A DNA stretch of 64,000 bases. Origin: Bacillus thuringiensis. GTDB taxonomy: Bacteria > Bacillota > Bacilli > Bacillales > Bacillaceae_G. The first letter of the stretch is position 1; each line of letters starts with the position of its first letter. The translations under genes and the position numbers were made by a program. Under the pieces are notes generated by a model, which was not told the DNA's origin, ran no database searches, and saw nothing but the letters and a program-made list of their open reading frames with translations. Below, in pieces: positions 38,601-47,381 of this stretch. Location of the stretch: positions 1 through 64,000 of the forward strand of contig NZ_JACYOF010000001.1 of the NCBI RefSeq assembly GCF_014932895.1, read 5' to 3'.

Positions 38601-39512
38601 TCATTGAATACAGACGTCACCACACTTCGCATACTCAAGTACATCTTTTAATGATTGCTGAAATTGGATTTCTGGGATCCATCCTAATTTTTTTATATCC
38701 TCTACTACTAAATTCGCATTTGAGCCGCTTCCAATTTTCTCCGTTTCTTTTATAGTAAAATTCAGCTGTGTTAATCCTTTATATTGTTCTAATACATCTA
38801 ATAAAGATCGTTTTATTCCTGATCCGATATTATATTGTTTTCCGTTTATACCATCACGTAATAACATATGATAAGCTTTAACTGCATCACGTACATCTAG
38901 AAAGTCCCTACTATCTTTCAAACTATTTATTTCAATAATTGGTTCACTTTTACCTGACTCTATATCTATCATTTTTTTTGCCAGAATCGAACAAATGCCA
39001 TTCGATACTCCTGGACCAATTAAGTTTGAGGGCTTTGCAATGATAATATTTGAATCCATTAATCCCCCCCAAGCCTCTGCAATAATGACTTGCATCGTTT
39101 TACTTAAACTATATGGATTTGAAACTTTTATGTTGTTTATACTATCTGCTTGCAATGCAGATCCTATAACTAATGTTTTACAATACGGGGCTTCCCGCTT
39201 AATTGCTTCTAATAAATATAACGTCCCTATTACATTAATCTCCATATATTCAAGGGCAGCTGTCCAAGACTCTATAACTGAATTTCTTCCTGCTAAATGC
39301 AACACATAGTCTGGCTTTGTTTGTTTAATTACCTTCATTACTTCGCTTTTATTTGTTAAATTACAAGTAATTCCATTCTCAAATTTTTCTCTATGTGAAC
39401 GATTTTGAGACATAGGAATTACATGAAAACCCTGACCTAAAAAATATTGGCAAGCATGGCGGCCTGTGAAGCCATTTGCACCAGTTATTAAAATGCTCGC
39501 ATTTTTTTTCAT
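38601..39512 (-). CDS. NAD-dependent nucleotide-sugar epimerase/dehydratase (extended SDR)
   Basis: 303 aa. The Rossmann loop ITGANGFTGRHA is at the N-terminus, LHLAGRNSV follows, and the catalytic YxxxK is in NPYSLSKTMQVI, with Ser upstream (VIGSALQ). The C-terminal RDFLDVRDAVKAY matches GDP-mannose 4,6-dehydratase/UDP-sugar epimerase relatives. Its start overlaps the upstream 4,6-dehydratase gene by four bases. Likely acts on the product of that enzyme. Confidence 0.88.
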   Translation of the reverse strand: MKKNASILITGANGFTGRHACQYFLGQGFHVIPMSQNRSHREKFENGITCNLTNKSEVMKVIKQTKPDYVLHLAGRNSVIESWTAALEYMEINVIGTLYLLEAIKREAPYCKTLVIGSALQADSINNIKVSNPYSLSKTMQVIIAEAWGGLMDSNIIIAKPSNLIGPGVSNGICSILAKKMIDIESGKSEPIIEINSLKDSRDFLDVRDAVKAYHMLLRDGINGKQYNIGSGIKRSLLDVLEQYKGLTQLNFTIKETEKIGSGSNANLVVEDIKKLGWIPEIQFQQSLKDVLEYAKCGDVCIQ

Positions 39513-40495
39513 CGTAAAAATCCTCCTTTTTCTAACATTTGTTCCACCTCATGTTTTGCAAGTAAGTCTTGTTGAGAACTTAACCTCTTCACATCCACGA
39601 GCGGATAACTAGCATAATATTCTTGAAGTCCTTCTATAGAAATAGTTGGTAGTACAACAAAATAATTCTCATCAAAACTTATACTTGTTTTACTCTCTAC
39701 CTCAGATAAAAGCATTTCACTTAATTTTTCACCAGGTCTTATTCCAACCTCTTTTATCTTCACGTTTTCTTTTTTTGAATCTTCAATTAACACTTCTGCT
39801 AAATCTGTTATTTTACATGCTGGCATTTTCATAACAAAGATTTCCCCACCTTTGCCTTGAAATGCAGCTTTAAATAACAATCCAACAGCATCTTCAATTG
39901 TTAAGAAAAATCTAGTCATATTTACATCGGTAACCCCTACTTGTGAAGACTTCTTAATTTGCTTTTTAAAAAGCGGGACGACACTCCCACTCGTTCCTAA
40001 AACATTCCCACCACGAACACAAATAAATTTTGTTTTCTTCGTTTGTACATTCGCATGAACCATTAACTTTTCACCAATCGCCTTTGTCATCCCATACGTA
40101 TTGGATGGATCGGCCGCTTTATCCGTTGAAACATATATAACTTTCTCAACTTGCATCTGGATAGATGCCTCAATTACGTTTTGCGTACCATGTATATTTG
40201 TTTTTATAGCTTCATAAGGATAATACTCACATACTGGAACATGTTTTAAAGCTGCAAGATGGAATACATAATCTACATCTTGGCAAGCATAGACTAGTTG
40301 GTCTTTATCACGAATATCTCCAATAATAAATTTCAATCTATCTTCATTTATAAACTGTTGCTGCATTTCAAACTGAACCGTTTCATTTCTTGAAAAAACT
40401 CTAATTTCTTTCGGTGATTTTTCTAATAGTTGTTTTATAAGTTCATGCCCCCACGAACCTGTACCACCAGTAATTAAAATTATTTTATTAAGCAT
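39509..40495 (-). CDS. UDP-N-acetylglucosamine 4,6-dehydratase-like protein (FlaA1/PseB family)
   Basis: 328 aa extended SDR. ITGGTGSWGHELIKQLL is the nucleotide-binding loop. HLAALKHVPVCEYYPYEA and STDKAADPSNTYGMTKAIGEK hold the Lys/Tyr/Lys catalytic set typical of the UDP-GlcNAc-inverting 4,6-dehydratases and CapD. ATG 40495 follows AGGAGG; nine upstream codons are discarded. It heads a four-gene operon making a modified amino-sugar and a transferase, plausibly for a surface or spore glycan. Confidence 0.9.
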   Translation of the reverse strand: MLNKIILITGGTGSWGHELIKQLLEKSPKEIRVFSRNETVQFEMQQQFINEDRLKFIIGDIRDKDQLVYACQDVDYVFHLAALKHVPVCEYYPYEAIKTNIHGTQNVIEASIQMQVEKVIYVSTDKAADPSNTYGMTKAIGEKLMVHANVQTKKTKFICVRGGNVLGTSGSVVPLFKKQIKKSSQVGVTDVNMTRFFLTIEDAVGLLFKAAFQGKGGEIFVMKMPACKITDLAEVLIEDSKKENVKIKEVGIRPGEKLSEMLLSEVESKTSISFDENYFVVLPTISIEGLQEYYASYPLVDVKRLSSQQDLLAKHEVEQMLEKGGFLR

Positions 40496-40608
40496 TCCTT
40501 TTCCTCCTACCGTACATTTCATTAAAAATTGTATTTATTAACGCGATTGAATTATTTTCAATTGATTCAAATCATAATCGTCGTTTGTTACATTTAATTG
40601 ACAAAATA
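40496..40608. other. Promoter region of the glycan operon
   Basis: AT-rich leader upstream of the dehydratase gene. Minus-strand TTGTCA (-35-like) occurs near 40600. An interrupted inverted repeat TTGAAT...ATTCAA spans about 40544-40570. No strong consensus promoter is evident. Confidence 0.35.
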
Positions 40609-40648
40609 AAAAAACAGAAACTATTAAACATAGTTTCTGTTTTTTTAT
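40609..40648. terminator. Orphan strong hairpin-T-run between divergent genes
   Basis: A perfect stem AAAAACAGAAACTAT / ATAGTTTCTGTTTTT with T-run looks like an intrinsic terminator, but no gene on either strand ends here. It may be a leader terminator or the leftover of a lost gene. Confidence 0.7.
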
Positions 40649-40746
40649 TCCACCTCTTAACAGTAATATTTTTCCATTCCATTTGCATGATAACTATATT
40701 ACATGTAGAAAAACACTGTTCATTTATTTCTTATACTCGTAATAAA

Positions 40747-40904
40747 ATAAAGTGAAACTCTAATCAGTGGGGGTTTTCTTCATCCCCCACTGATTATCAG
40801 CCCGCACCAATCGGGCTTTTACGGACAGTTGATCCCCACCTACCTTCTTTGCTTTCGCTGAATTTTGAGGTAGGGGTCTTACTGCCCACAAATAGCGGGA
40901 TAAA
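40747..40904 (-). repeat. bcr1 element, full-length (158 bp)
   Basis: It is bounded by ATAAA on both sides (TTTAT on the other strand). It can fold as several hairpins: AATCAGTGGGGG/CCCCCACTGATT (12 bp), AGCCCG/CGGGCT, and a long arm ending CTACCT/AGGTAG. It is nearly identical over its whole length to the copy at 50074-50231, 9 kb away. Sequence, length and TTTAT ends match the known B. cereus group repeat bcr1. Confidence 0.9.
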
Positions 40905-40960
40905 TAGAATGATTTATAGCCAATGCCATGTTTAAATTCATGAAAAAGGGAGGTAATGGA

Positions 40961-42139
40961 ATGTACCGAAGCAACTCAAATAATACATATAACGAACCTT
41001 CCAAAGCACTTCCTCTCTCCCTATTTGATGTGAAAAATGAGTTAAAACAAAAATGCAAACTCATTCATTCTGGCACCATGTATAATTTAACGAAAGAAGA
41101 GCAACTCATCATCGACAACATAAAAACACATACAAAACAATTAAATAAAAATAACGTCACAAGAACACGTGCATACTATCAATTTTACATTCAATATCCA
41201 GAAATACACTGGGCACTACTTGGACATATGGTATCACGTAACGGCGGTTGGAATATGACTGATTTAAAGGGAGACTTATATACGAGGATTTTATCAGAGA
41301 AGGATCAAATTACATTTTTTTCTTTTTTAGAAAGAGGAAATTGGCTCATTTTTCAAGATGTATATCCTCAATTTTTGCTATATGAACAAAGTGTAAAAAG
41401 ATCACAAAAGCTATTTCACCTTCTTCCTCACCTAAATGTTTCTACATTTATGGAAACGATGTGGAACGATTTTTGGAAAACAGGTAACAAAAAAACATTA
41501 GCGATCGCAACTATTATTAATGAACAAAACTACTTAGAAAAAAGAGTTATTCAAAATGCACACTTTCAAAAGACTGTACTAAATAGTATCGGATTTAAGC
41601 TCTTTGATTTCTTTCAGTTTAATCATATCCTTTTCCCATTCTACGAAAATAATACAAAACAAAAAATATTACTATTTGGTGATACAATGAAACATTTTAC
41701 ATCCTTACATGAACGAATCTTAATTGGAAAAAGGTTGTATTCATTATTATTTCGGGATACACATATTTTATCTCAAATAATAAGTTGGGCCCAACACCAT
41801 CCTCATACAGGCTCAAGGAAAGATTACTGGCCTCATTTATTTTCAAGTGTAAATGAATCTTTTTCCCGTGAGTTTTATAAACGCCGAATAAAGAAATGCC
41901 AGTTGCGTAATGGCGCTTATCGTATATACAGCCCTGCACTCATCTATGCATGGCGCGATATGAAGCATGAAGAAGTTGAAAGTGAAGATTGGTTTACTGA
42001 TTGGCGAGTTGTAAATTACTTAGTTGATAAGGAGGAAAATATAAATGGACAAATTACAGAAGACTACTGTAAAACACTCGAAAAAATTGAACTTGCAATT
42101 CTCGCAAAGAAAAATGTCCTCCTTCGAGAAGAAGAGTGA
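40961..42139 (+). CDS. DUF2515 family protein (YppC-like)
   Basis: About 392 aa soluble protein, rich in aromatic residues (HWALLGHMVSRNGGWNMTDL, ERGNWLIFQDVYPQFLLYE). This resembles the DUF2515 family, of unknown function, represented by B. subtilis YppC. ATG 40961 is eight bases after GGGAGG; an upstream extension to 40928 is discarded. Its last 95 bases overlap the next gene, which suggests coupling. Confidence 0.8.
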   Translation: MYRSNSNNTYNEPSKALPLSLFDVKNELKQKCKLIHSGTMYNLTKEEQLIIDNIKTHTKQLNKNNVTRTRAYYQFYIQYPEIHWALLGHMVSRNGGWNMTDLKGDLYTRILSEKDQITFFSFLERGNWLIFQDVYPQFLLYEQSVKRSQKLFHLLPHLNVSTFMETMWNDFWKTGNKKTLAIATIINEQNYLEKRVIQNAHFQKTVLNSIGFKLFDFFQFNHILFPFYENNTKQKILLFGDTMKHFTSLHERILIGKRLYSLLFRDTHILSQIISWAQHHPHTGSRKDYWPHLFSSVNESFSREFYKRRIKKCQLRNGAYRIYSPALIYAWRDMKHEEVESEDWFTDWRVVNYLVDKEENINGQITEDYCKTLEKIELAILAKKNVLLREEE

Positions 42140-42527
42140 TTTTCTAGCGTTATTAGTTACAGTCTTACTCTCTTCTATTATTGGAACTTGCTTAGATGCT
42201 TTCTTTGTGCATACACAAATATATTCCTTTCCAGTTAGACCTTTCCCATCAATATTTTCAGTTAATATAGGCTTTACGTTGTTTGTACTACCGATTTTAA
42301 CAGCCGTCTTCATACAAATTTCAAAAACATTATCTGCAGTTTCTAGAACTTTGTTTATTATTTCAATAGGAGTTTGTGCTAGTATTTTTGAACAGATTGC
42401 TGAAAGATTAGGTTTATTTATACATAGTGCAGATTGGCATCATAGTTATTCTTTGTTTGGATATATGTTCTTTTTATTTTTCATATGGAAGGTCTATCAA
42501 TCAATTATTAATAAAAAAGAGTACTAA
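42045..42527 (+). CDS. CBO0543-type membrane protein
   Basis: 160 aa. A basic soluble N-terminus of ~30 residues is followed by four hydrophobic helices, with the WHHSYSLFGYMFFLFF segment characteristic of CBO0543-like membrane proteins often found in spore formers. The ATG has a perfect AAGGAGG eight bases upstream, inside the coding sequence of the DUF2515 gene, so the 95-base overlap is likely real. Function unknown. Confidence 0.75.
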   Translation: MDKLQKTTVKHSKKLNLQFSQRKMSSFEKKSDFLALLVTVLLSSIIGTCLDAFFVHTQIYSFPVRPFPSIFSVNIGFTLFVLPILTAVFIQISKTLSAVSRTLFIISIGVCASIFEQIAERLGLFIHSADWHHSYSLFGYMFFLFFIWKVYQSIINKKEY

Positions 42528-42560
42528 AAGGCTAACAATTCTTTTAGTACTCTTTTTTAT
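42511..42560. terminator. Bidirectional terminator
   Basis: A perfect 18-bp stem AAAAAAGAGTACTAAAAG / CTTTTAGTACTCTTTTTT (42513-42530, 42541-42558) overlaps the end of the CBO0543 gene and faces the converging HAD gene. Confidence 0.93.
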
Positions 42561-42580
42561 TATGTTCCACATACACATTA

Positions 42581-43336
42581 TTATACATATGACTCTGATA
42601 ACTCAATAATTTTATTAACAATACTTTGTTCATTAATCTTTAAACATGTGGAAGCATGATTCATTAATACTTCATGACTCCCAACACAAACACTTTCCTT
42701 AGCATGTATAAACATTGATAAATCGTTTGAATCATTACCAAACACTACGAACTCTCCCTCTTTTATCCCTAATCGTTTTAAACCTTCCCATTTATCAATA
42801 TGTGGCGGACTTATATCAATAATACCCTCCTTATCGTGCTCATACATTCTTATAGGAAGTTCTTCCAACGCATTTATGATTAATTCTTTTTTTATATTAT
42901 CAGGAAATAAAACCACTTTTACTACTTCATCAATTTCATCAATATTCATATTAATAGCCAATTGATTAGGGTCTATGTTTTTGTAGATAGGGTGATTCTC
43001 GCTTCCTGTATAAGCATAATTCCACTGACTATCTACCAAATATGAGAGGCTATATTTTTCTATAATTGAACGCATAGCACTTACTGTTTCAATGTCAAAA
43101 CGTATAACTTCAACAATTTCTCTATCCTTTGCGACAAAGGCACCATTCCCACCAATCATTGAATAATGATGCATATGAGTTGGTAGAACTGGTAATAAAT
43201 CTCTAATCGGTCTAGCAGATGCAAATATAACCTCATGTCCTCTACTATGACAAGTGTCGAGCGCTTGAATAATCTCTTTCGTTATTGCATTTCCTTTAAA
43301 ACAAATAGTACCATCGATATCAAAAATAAATTTCAT
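42581..43336 (-). CDS. Cof-type HAD phosphatase
   Basis: 251 aa. HAD motif I is FIFDIDGTI. Motif II (FASARP) and motif IV (VFGNDSNDLSMF) are intact, with a type IIB cap between them. These enzymes dephosphorylate sugar phosphates or nucleotides such as FMN precursors. ATG 43336 is eight bases after AAGGAG. It is divergent from the YeiL-type regulator, with only ~80 bases between the starts. Confidence 0.92.
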   Translation of the reverse strand: MKFIFDIDGTICFKGNAITKEIIQALDTCHSRGHEVIFASARPIRDLLPVLPTHMHHYSMIGGNGAFVAKDREIVEVIRFDIETVSAMRSIIEKYSLSYLVDSQWNYAYTGSENHPIYKNIDPNQLAINMNIDEIDEVVKVVLFPDNIKKELIINALEELPIRMYEHDKEGIIDISPPHIDKWEGLKRLGIKEGEFVVFGNDSNDLSMFIHAKESVCVGSHEVLMNHASTCLKINEQSIVNKIIELSESYV

Positions 43337-43375
43337 ATACATCACTCCTTTCTTTTTAATGTAAATGAATTATTT

Positions 43376-43398
43376 TATAATAGACAGGACAGATGTCC
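43376..43398 (+). promoter_or_regulatory. -10 box and overlapping palindrome at the YeiL-like gene
   Basis: TATAAT (43376-43381) is followed five bases later by GGACA-GA-TGTCC (43387-43398), a perfect inverted repeat around the expected transcription start. A palindrome there would let a bound protein block initiation. Autoregulation by the adjacent Crp/Fnr gene is inferred. Confidence 0.55.
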
Positions 43399-43414
43399 CA
43401 AAAGGAGAAACATT

Positions 43415-44071
43415 ATGCAAAAGATTGCAGATAAGACTTTATTATTAAGCTACTTAAATAATGAGTACATAAAGAAGCTATTCCAACAATTCAATCATCC
43501 ATTTGAAATTCGCAGATATGCAGCAAAAGAAACTGTATTACAAGAAGGCGAGGCTATTGACGGCCTATACATTCAAATGTCGGGACGCACAAAAATAACT
43601 TCGAGTGTAATTACAGGTAAAGCATTATTACTAAGATTTTGTTCTGCAGTTTCTATCATGGGAGATATTGAATTAATTCAGTCCGTAGACATACAATCTC
43701 ATGTAACTTCCGAACAACAGACTGATTTTCTTTTTATCGATAAAAATTATGTAACAAGTTACTTATTACACAATGTAGTCTTTCTTCAAGAGCTAATTCA
43801 TCATGTCACTTATAAACTACAAACCTGCACGACAGCTTCACGTATTAATTTACTAGCTTCTGTGGAAACACGCTTTGCTAGTTATTTATGCACAGCCCGA
43901 AATCCATCTAATTTATTTGGACGAGAAATTCATACGAAAGATCATCATGAAATCGCCTCATTAATCGGGACTACTACCCGTCATCTTAATCGAGTCATTG
44001 AAAAACTAATAGCTAACGATATAATTCATAAAAAAATAAACAAATTATTGTTGACGATTGGAACGCTATAG
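43415..44071 (+). CDS. yeiL: Crp/Fnr-family transcriptional regulator (YeiL-like)
   Basis: 218 aa, the length of E. coli YeiL. An N-terminal cyclic-nucleotide-binding-like barrel (VLQEGEAIDGLYIQMSGRTKI) is followed by a dimer helix and a C-terminal winged helix (HHEIASLIGTTTRHLNRVIEKL). ATG 43415 follows AAAAGGAGA. It has only a few Cys and no obvious Fe-S cluster set. Signal and targets are unknown; nearby genes give no clear pathway. Confidence 0.85.
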   Translation: MQKIADKTLLLSYLNNEYIKKLFQQFNHPFEIRRYAAKETVLQEGEAIDGLYIQMSGRTKITSSVITGKALLLRFCSAVSIMGDIELIQSVDIQSHVTSEQQTDFLFIDKNYVTSYLLHNVVFLQELIHHVTYKLQTCTTASRINLLASVETRFASYLCTARNPSNLFGREIHTKDHHEIASLIGTTTRHLNRVIEKLIANDIIHKKINKLLLTIGTL

Positions 44072-44127
44072 AAGAACTTTCAAATGGACTACGATATGAA
44101 TAATTATATACACCCTACCTATAAATA

Positions 44128-44158
44128 AAGAGACCGTTTTTACAACAGTCTCTCCTTA
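44128..44158. terminator. Terminator between YeiL-like gene and yfmQ-like gene
   Basis: A stem GAGAC-GTTTTTACAAC-GTCTC with flanking A- and T-rich bases lies between converging genes. Confidence 0.7.
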
Positions 44159-44581
44159 AGCATACTCTTCAGTTATTGCTAATGATGTAGGAGTTTGAAG
44201 ACTTTTAGAGCGTAAACGATAGGCAACGACTTTCTTCTTATATTGCTTTATTACATCAACATGTTCTTCATAACCATATATCGATAACGTAATTATTCTT
44301 TTTCCTTTCTTCGTTTCAATGACTATTGGTATCCCTTCTCCGTGTGGCGGAAAATAATGTTTATCTAAAAATAAAGCTTCGTTAAAATCATTTATAACTT
44401 GAAATTTCATCTCGCCCTCTATATTCTTTCCATCTAGCGATACAGTCGTATTTTCTTCATCAAGTTTTTGATGTAATTCAAATCTACTAATAATAGATTC
44501 TACAACAGAAGTTGGCATACTAGAAACTAATACTTTAATAGCCCCAAAAATAAATAATGTAACTATAAACCATGTTGTCAT
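44156..44581 (-). CDS. YfmQ-family protein
   Basis: 141 aa. One N-terminal membrane helix (TTWFIVTLFIFGAIKVLV) is followed by a soluble domain. Segments such as IISRFELHQKLDEENTTV, FNEALFLDKHYFPP and HVDVIKQYKKKVV(A)YRLRS recall B. subtilis YfmQ. Function unknown. It follows the LrgB-like gene by 20 bases and may be cotranscribed. Confidence 0.75.
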   Translation of the reverse strand: MTTWFIVTLFIFGAIKVLVSSMPTSVVESIISRFELHQKLDEENTTVSLDGKNIEGEMKFQVINDFNEALFLDKHYFPPHGEGIPIVIETKKGKRIITLSIYGYEEHVDVIKQYKKKVVAYRLRSKSLQTPTSLAITEEYA

Positions 44582-44601
44582 TTTATCATCTCCATTACAT
44601 T

Positions 44602-45273
44602 TTAAAAAACAAATTTTATTGCATACGGTATTAATATACTAATGAGTATTCCTGTTACAATCATCGTCACCGAACCGATAGTCGCTTCTTTCTCGCCTTC
44701 CTTCACGAGACGACTCACACCGATAATATGTGATGCACAGCCCATTCCAACTCCTTTTCCAATCGTACTTGTTATACGGCAAAACTTAAGTACTGTTGGC
44801 CCAATAATAGCACCTGTTATTCCTGCAACAACTACAAAACTAGAAGTCATAGATGGAATACCACCAATTTGATCCGCTAATGAAATAGCAATTGGCATTG
44901 TCGCTAATTGCGGAAGAGTTGTTAGTATAAACTCCTTATCTATATTTAAAATTCTGCCAATCACTACATTCATACTTGTTAAAGCCACTATACCTATCAC
45001 TACGCCGATAAGTATCGATAAAAAGTTTTTCACAAGTATCCTTCGCTCTTTAAATAGAGGTATGGCTAACGCTACAATTGCAGGGCTCAAGAAGCCTGAA
45101 AGAACGTCCCCACCATTTTCCTTATACTCATGATGAGAAATGCCAAACATCAGAAATAAGCAAATCATAATTGCTGTAACCGTTAATACCGGTAACGTAA
45201 ATGGAAACGTATATTTTTTATACAGCTTTGTCGCAAATACATATATTACTACAGTAATAATAATTAAGACCAT
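44602..45273 (-). CDS. LrgB/CidB-family membrane protein
   Basis: 223 aa with about seven hydrophobic segments. It has the family motifs SPAIVALAIPLF, LPQLATMPIA and GVGMGCASHIIGVSRL. LrgB partners LrgA in holin-like/antiholin or pyruvate transport systems. It follows the LrgA gene by 23 bases. Confidence 0.92.
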   Translation of the reverse strand: MVLIIITVVIYVFATKLYKKYTFPFTLPVLTVTAIMICLFLMFGISHHEYKENGGDVLSGFLSPAIVALAIPLFKERRILVKNFLSILIGVVIGIVALTSMNVVIGRILNIDKEFILTTLPQLATMPIAISLADQIGGIPSMTSSFVVVAGITGAIIGPTVLKFCRITSTIGKGVGMGCASHIIGVSRLVKEGEKEATIGSVTMIVTGILISILIPYAIKFVF

Positions 45274-45296
45274 TTGAATAGCGCACCTTGTCGATT

Positions 45297-45653
45297 TTAT
45301 TTTTTTGATGTTACTAATAATTGACTTACATACCCTGAAACAATCAATGTTACTACCGTGCTTGCAACTACTAAAAGGAATATAATACTCCCCTTACTGA
45401 AAAGAAAAGACCCGTATTCCATTAATCCTGTTGTCGAAGGAATTAGAAATAACGGTAAAAATACGATTAACTTTTCCGCACCTACCTCAAACCACTTTAA
45501 TGGTAAAATACGAGTAGAAAGGAGCAGAAACAGCATTAACATCCCTATTAAACTTCCTGGCATCGATAGATGGAATACTTCCTGAATCCACGTACCAGCT
45601 AAGCTAAATACATATAGCACGCCTACTTGAAGTAAAAGTGTCACATGCTTCAT
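45297..45653 (-). CDS. LrgA/CidA-family holin-like protein
   Basis: 118 aa with four membrane helices and the signature HLSMPGSLIGMLMLFLLL followed by LFLIPSTTGLMEY. It forms the LrgAB-type pair with the next gene. ATG with GAGGG upstream. The MocR gene precedes it by 33 bases on the same strand. Confidence 0.92.
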   Translation of the reverse strand: MKHVTLLLQVGVLYVFSLAGTWIQEVFHLSMPGSLIGMLMLFLLLSTRILPLKWFEVGAEKLIVFLPLFLIPSTTGLMEYGSFLFSKGSIIFLLVVASTVVTLIVSGYVSQLLVTSKK

Positions 45654-45686
45654 TTCTTTCCCTCATTTCAATATTACGCATCACTA

Positions 45687-47120
45687 TTATGAAATCTCGT
45701 TTAATGTTTCCGCAAACCTCGTAATTCCAAGTTGGATTTGCTCTACATCTACTCTCCCAAAAGTGAAACGAATATATTCACTTTTAGAACCTAAAACACT
45801 TCCTGGGACAAACGCTACACCATTCCGTATAGATTCACCTAATAAATGATATTCATCAAATGTTCCTTGTACTTTACACCATACATGTATTCCACCCTCT
45901 GGAACGAAACATTCAACTCGGTCCCCTAAAATTTCTTCAAGCCTTCTAATTAACTCATCTCTTCTTTCCTTCAATTGTCCACGAAGCATTGTAATATGTG
46001 CATGAAAATCTTCTGATTCTAAAAATTGATTTGCCACCCACTGTGTAAATACACTATGACCAAAATCAACTTGCTGCTTCGCATCTGCTAGTCGTTCTAT
46101 CACTCGTTTCGGGCCAATGATCCAACCAATACGTAATCCTGACGCAACAATTTTTGATAGTGAACTTATATAAAGAACATTTCCATTTTGATCCATTGAT
46201 TTCAATGTTGGATTCACTTCTCCATTAAATGAAGTTAAACTATACGGATCATCTTCTATAATCGGTATACCAAACTCAGAGGATAGTTCTAAAATCTTTT
46301 TTCGTCTCGCTAATGAAAGCACAGTTCCTGTTGGGTTTTGATAATCTGGATTTAAAAACACCATGCGTATGCGATGTTTTTTATGCAAATCAATCAAATC
46401 ATCTGGATTCATTCCGTGCTGATCAACTGGTAAATGGAATATTTTTAGGCCAGCGGATTTAAACATCGGAAGCGAGAAACAATAGGAAGGATCCTCAATC
46501 GCAATCGCATCACCAGGTTTTAATAAGCATTGAACGATAAGATTAAGTGCCTGCTGAGCTCCAGATGTAATAAGAATAGAATTTGAATCTGCTTCAATTT
46601 GTTTATATTGCTGAACATGTGTTGCAATTGTTTTTCTCAACATTTCATTTCCAAGTGGATGATCATAACCGAGGTTTTCCATAAATATTTTCTCCGACAA
46701 AATCGTTCGAAATCTATCGCTCGGAATTAATTCTGGTGATAATTCACCACTCGCTAAATTAATTAAGTCATCTTTTTGTGTTTCCGTTCGGATTTGTTGA
46801 ACAAGTGGTACATTAGGTAAGAACGATCCATCCTCAACGTACCTCCCCCAGTTCGGTATACGTTTATGTGACACGCCCCATATGTCTGTATTCACCCGTG
46901 TTCCGCTTCCTTTTTTCCGTTCTACTACCCCAAGTGATTTTAATTCTTCATATGCAGCTACTATCGTACTCCGGTTCACTTGTAATTCCTTTGCTAACAT
47001 ACGTTCAGAAGGTAACTTACTATCAGACGGAAATTCACCTGAAGAAATGCCTCTTTCAATATAATCTGCAATTTGTTTATAAACAGGTGTCTTATCTGCA
47101 CGATTTGGTTTCCATTCCAT
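45687..47120 (-). CDS. MocR/PdxR-type transcriptional regulator (GntR-aminotransferase fusion)
   Basis: 477 aa. An N-terminal GntR winged helix (YIERGISSGEFPSDSKLPSE) is joined to a fold type I aminotransferase domain. The PLP-binding Lys is in SSLSKIVASGLR, with DYQNPTG and the conserved late Arg (IRFTFGR). Such regulators respond to PLP or amino-containing ligands. Its position directly upstream of lrgA-lrgB suggests it controls them, which is an inference. Confidence 0.93.
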   Translation of the reverse strand: MEWKPNRADKTPVYKQIADYIERGISSGEFPSDSKLPSERMLAKELQVNRSTIVAAYEELKSLGVVERKKGSGTRVNTDIWGVSHKRIPNWGRYVEDGSFLPNVPLVQQIRTETQKDDLINLASGELSPELIPSDRFRTILSEKIFMENLGYDHPLGNEMLRKTIATHVQQYKQIEADSNSILITSGAQQALNLIVQCLLKPGDAIAIEDPSYCFSLPMFKSAGLKIFHLPVDQHGMNPDDLIDLHKKHRIRMVFLNPDYQNPTGTVLSLARRKKILELSSEFGIPIIEDDPYSLTSFNGEVNPTLKSMDQNGNVLYISSLSKIVASGLRIGWIIGPKRVIERLADAKQQVDFGHSVFTQWVANQFLESEDFHAHITMLRGQLKERRDELIRRLEEILGDRVECFVPEGGIHVWCKVQGTFDEYHLLGESIRNGVAFVPGSVLGSKSEYIRFTFGRVDVEQIQLGITRFAETLNEIS

Positions 47121-47172
47121 CTAGTTCCCTCCTTTCAAAACTAACTATCCTATATTCACTTATAACAAGTAT

Positions 47173-47370
47173 TCACTGTAACAATAGTATGAATCCGTCA
47201 CACTCTCTTTTCAGTTCTATTACCTTAGTCGTAAATTTTGATGCATGTGCTCGTAATGTTTCTAACTTTTTCGGAACATATTCTTTTACTTCATTTTTAA
47301 AATTTGGAGGTCCTATTTCCACTTCATGATTACCGGAAAAAGCTACAGCATAAAATGTTAGCCATTTCCT
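47173..47370 (-). pseudogene. Coding-like remnant without a start
   Basis: A minus-strand frame runs for about 65 codons without ATG. It includes FYAVAFSGNHEVEIGPPNF and KKLETLRAHASKFTTKVIEL, and ends at TGA 47173-47175. The amino-acid composition looks protein-like, but a TAA immediately upstream and no ribosome binding site argue it is a 3' fragment. Not recognised. Confidence 0.4.
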
Positions 47371-47381
47371 TTAAAAAACTA

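Noticed and set aside
46868-47329. 153-codon + frame antisense to the MocR gene start
   Set aside because: It lacks a ribosome binding site and reads Ser/Leu-rich nonsense opposite a well-supported gene.
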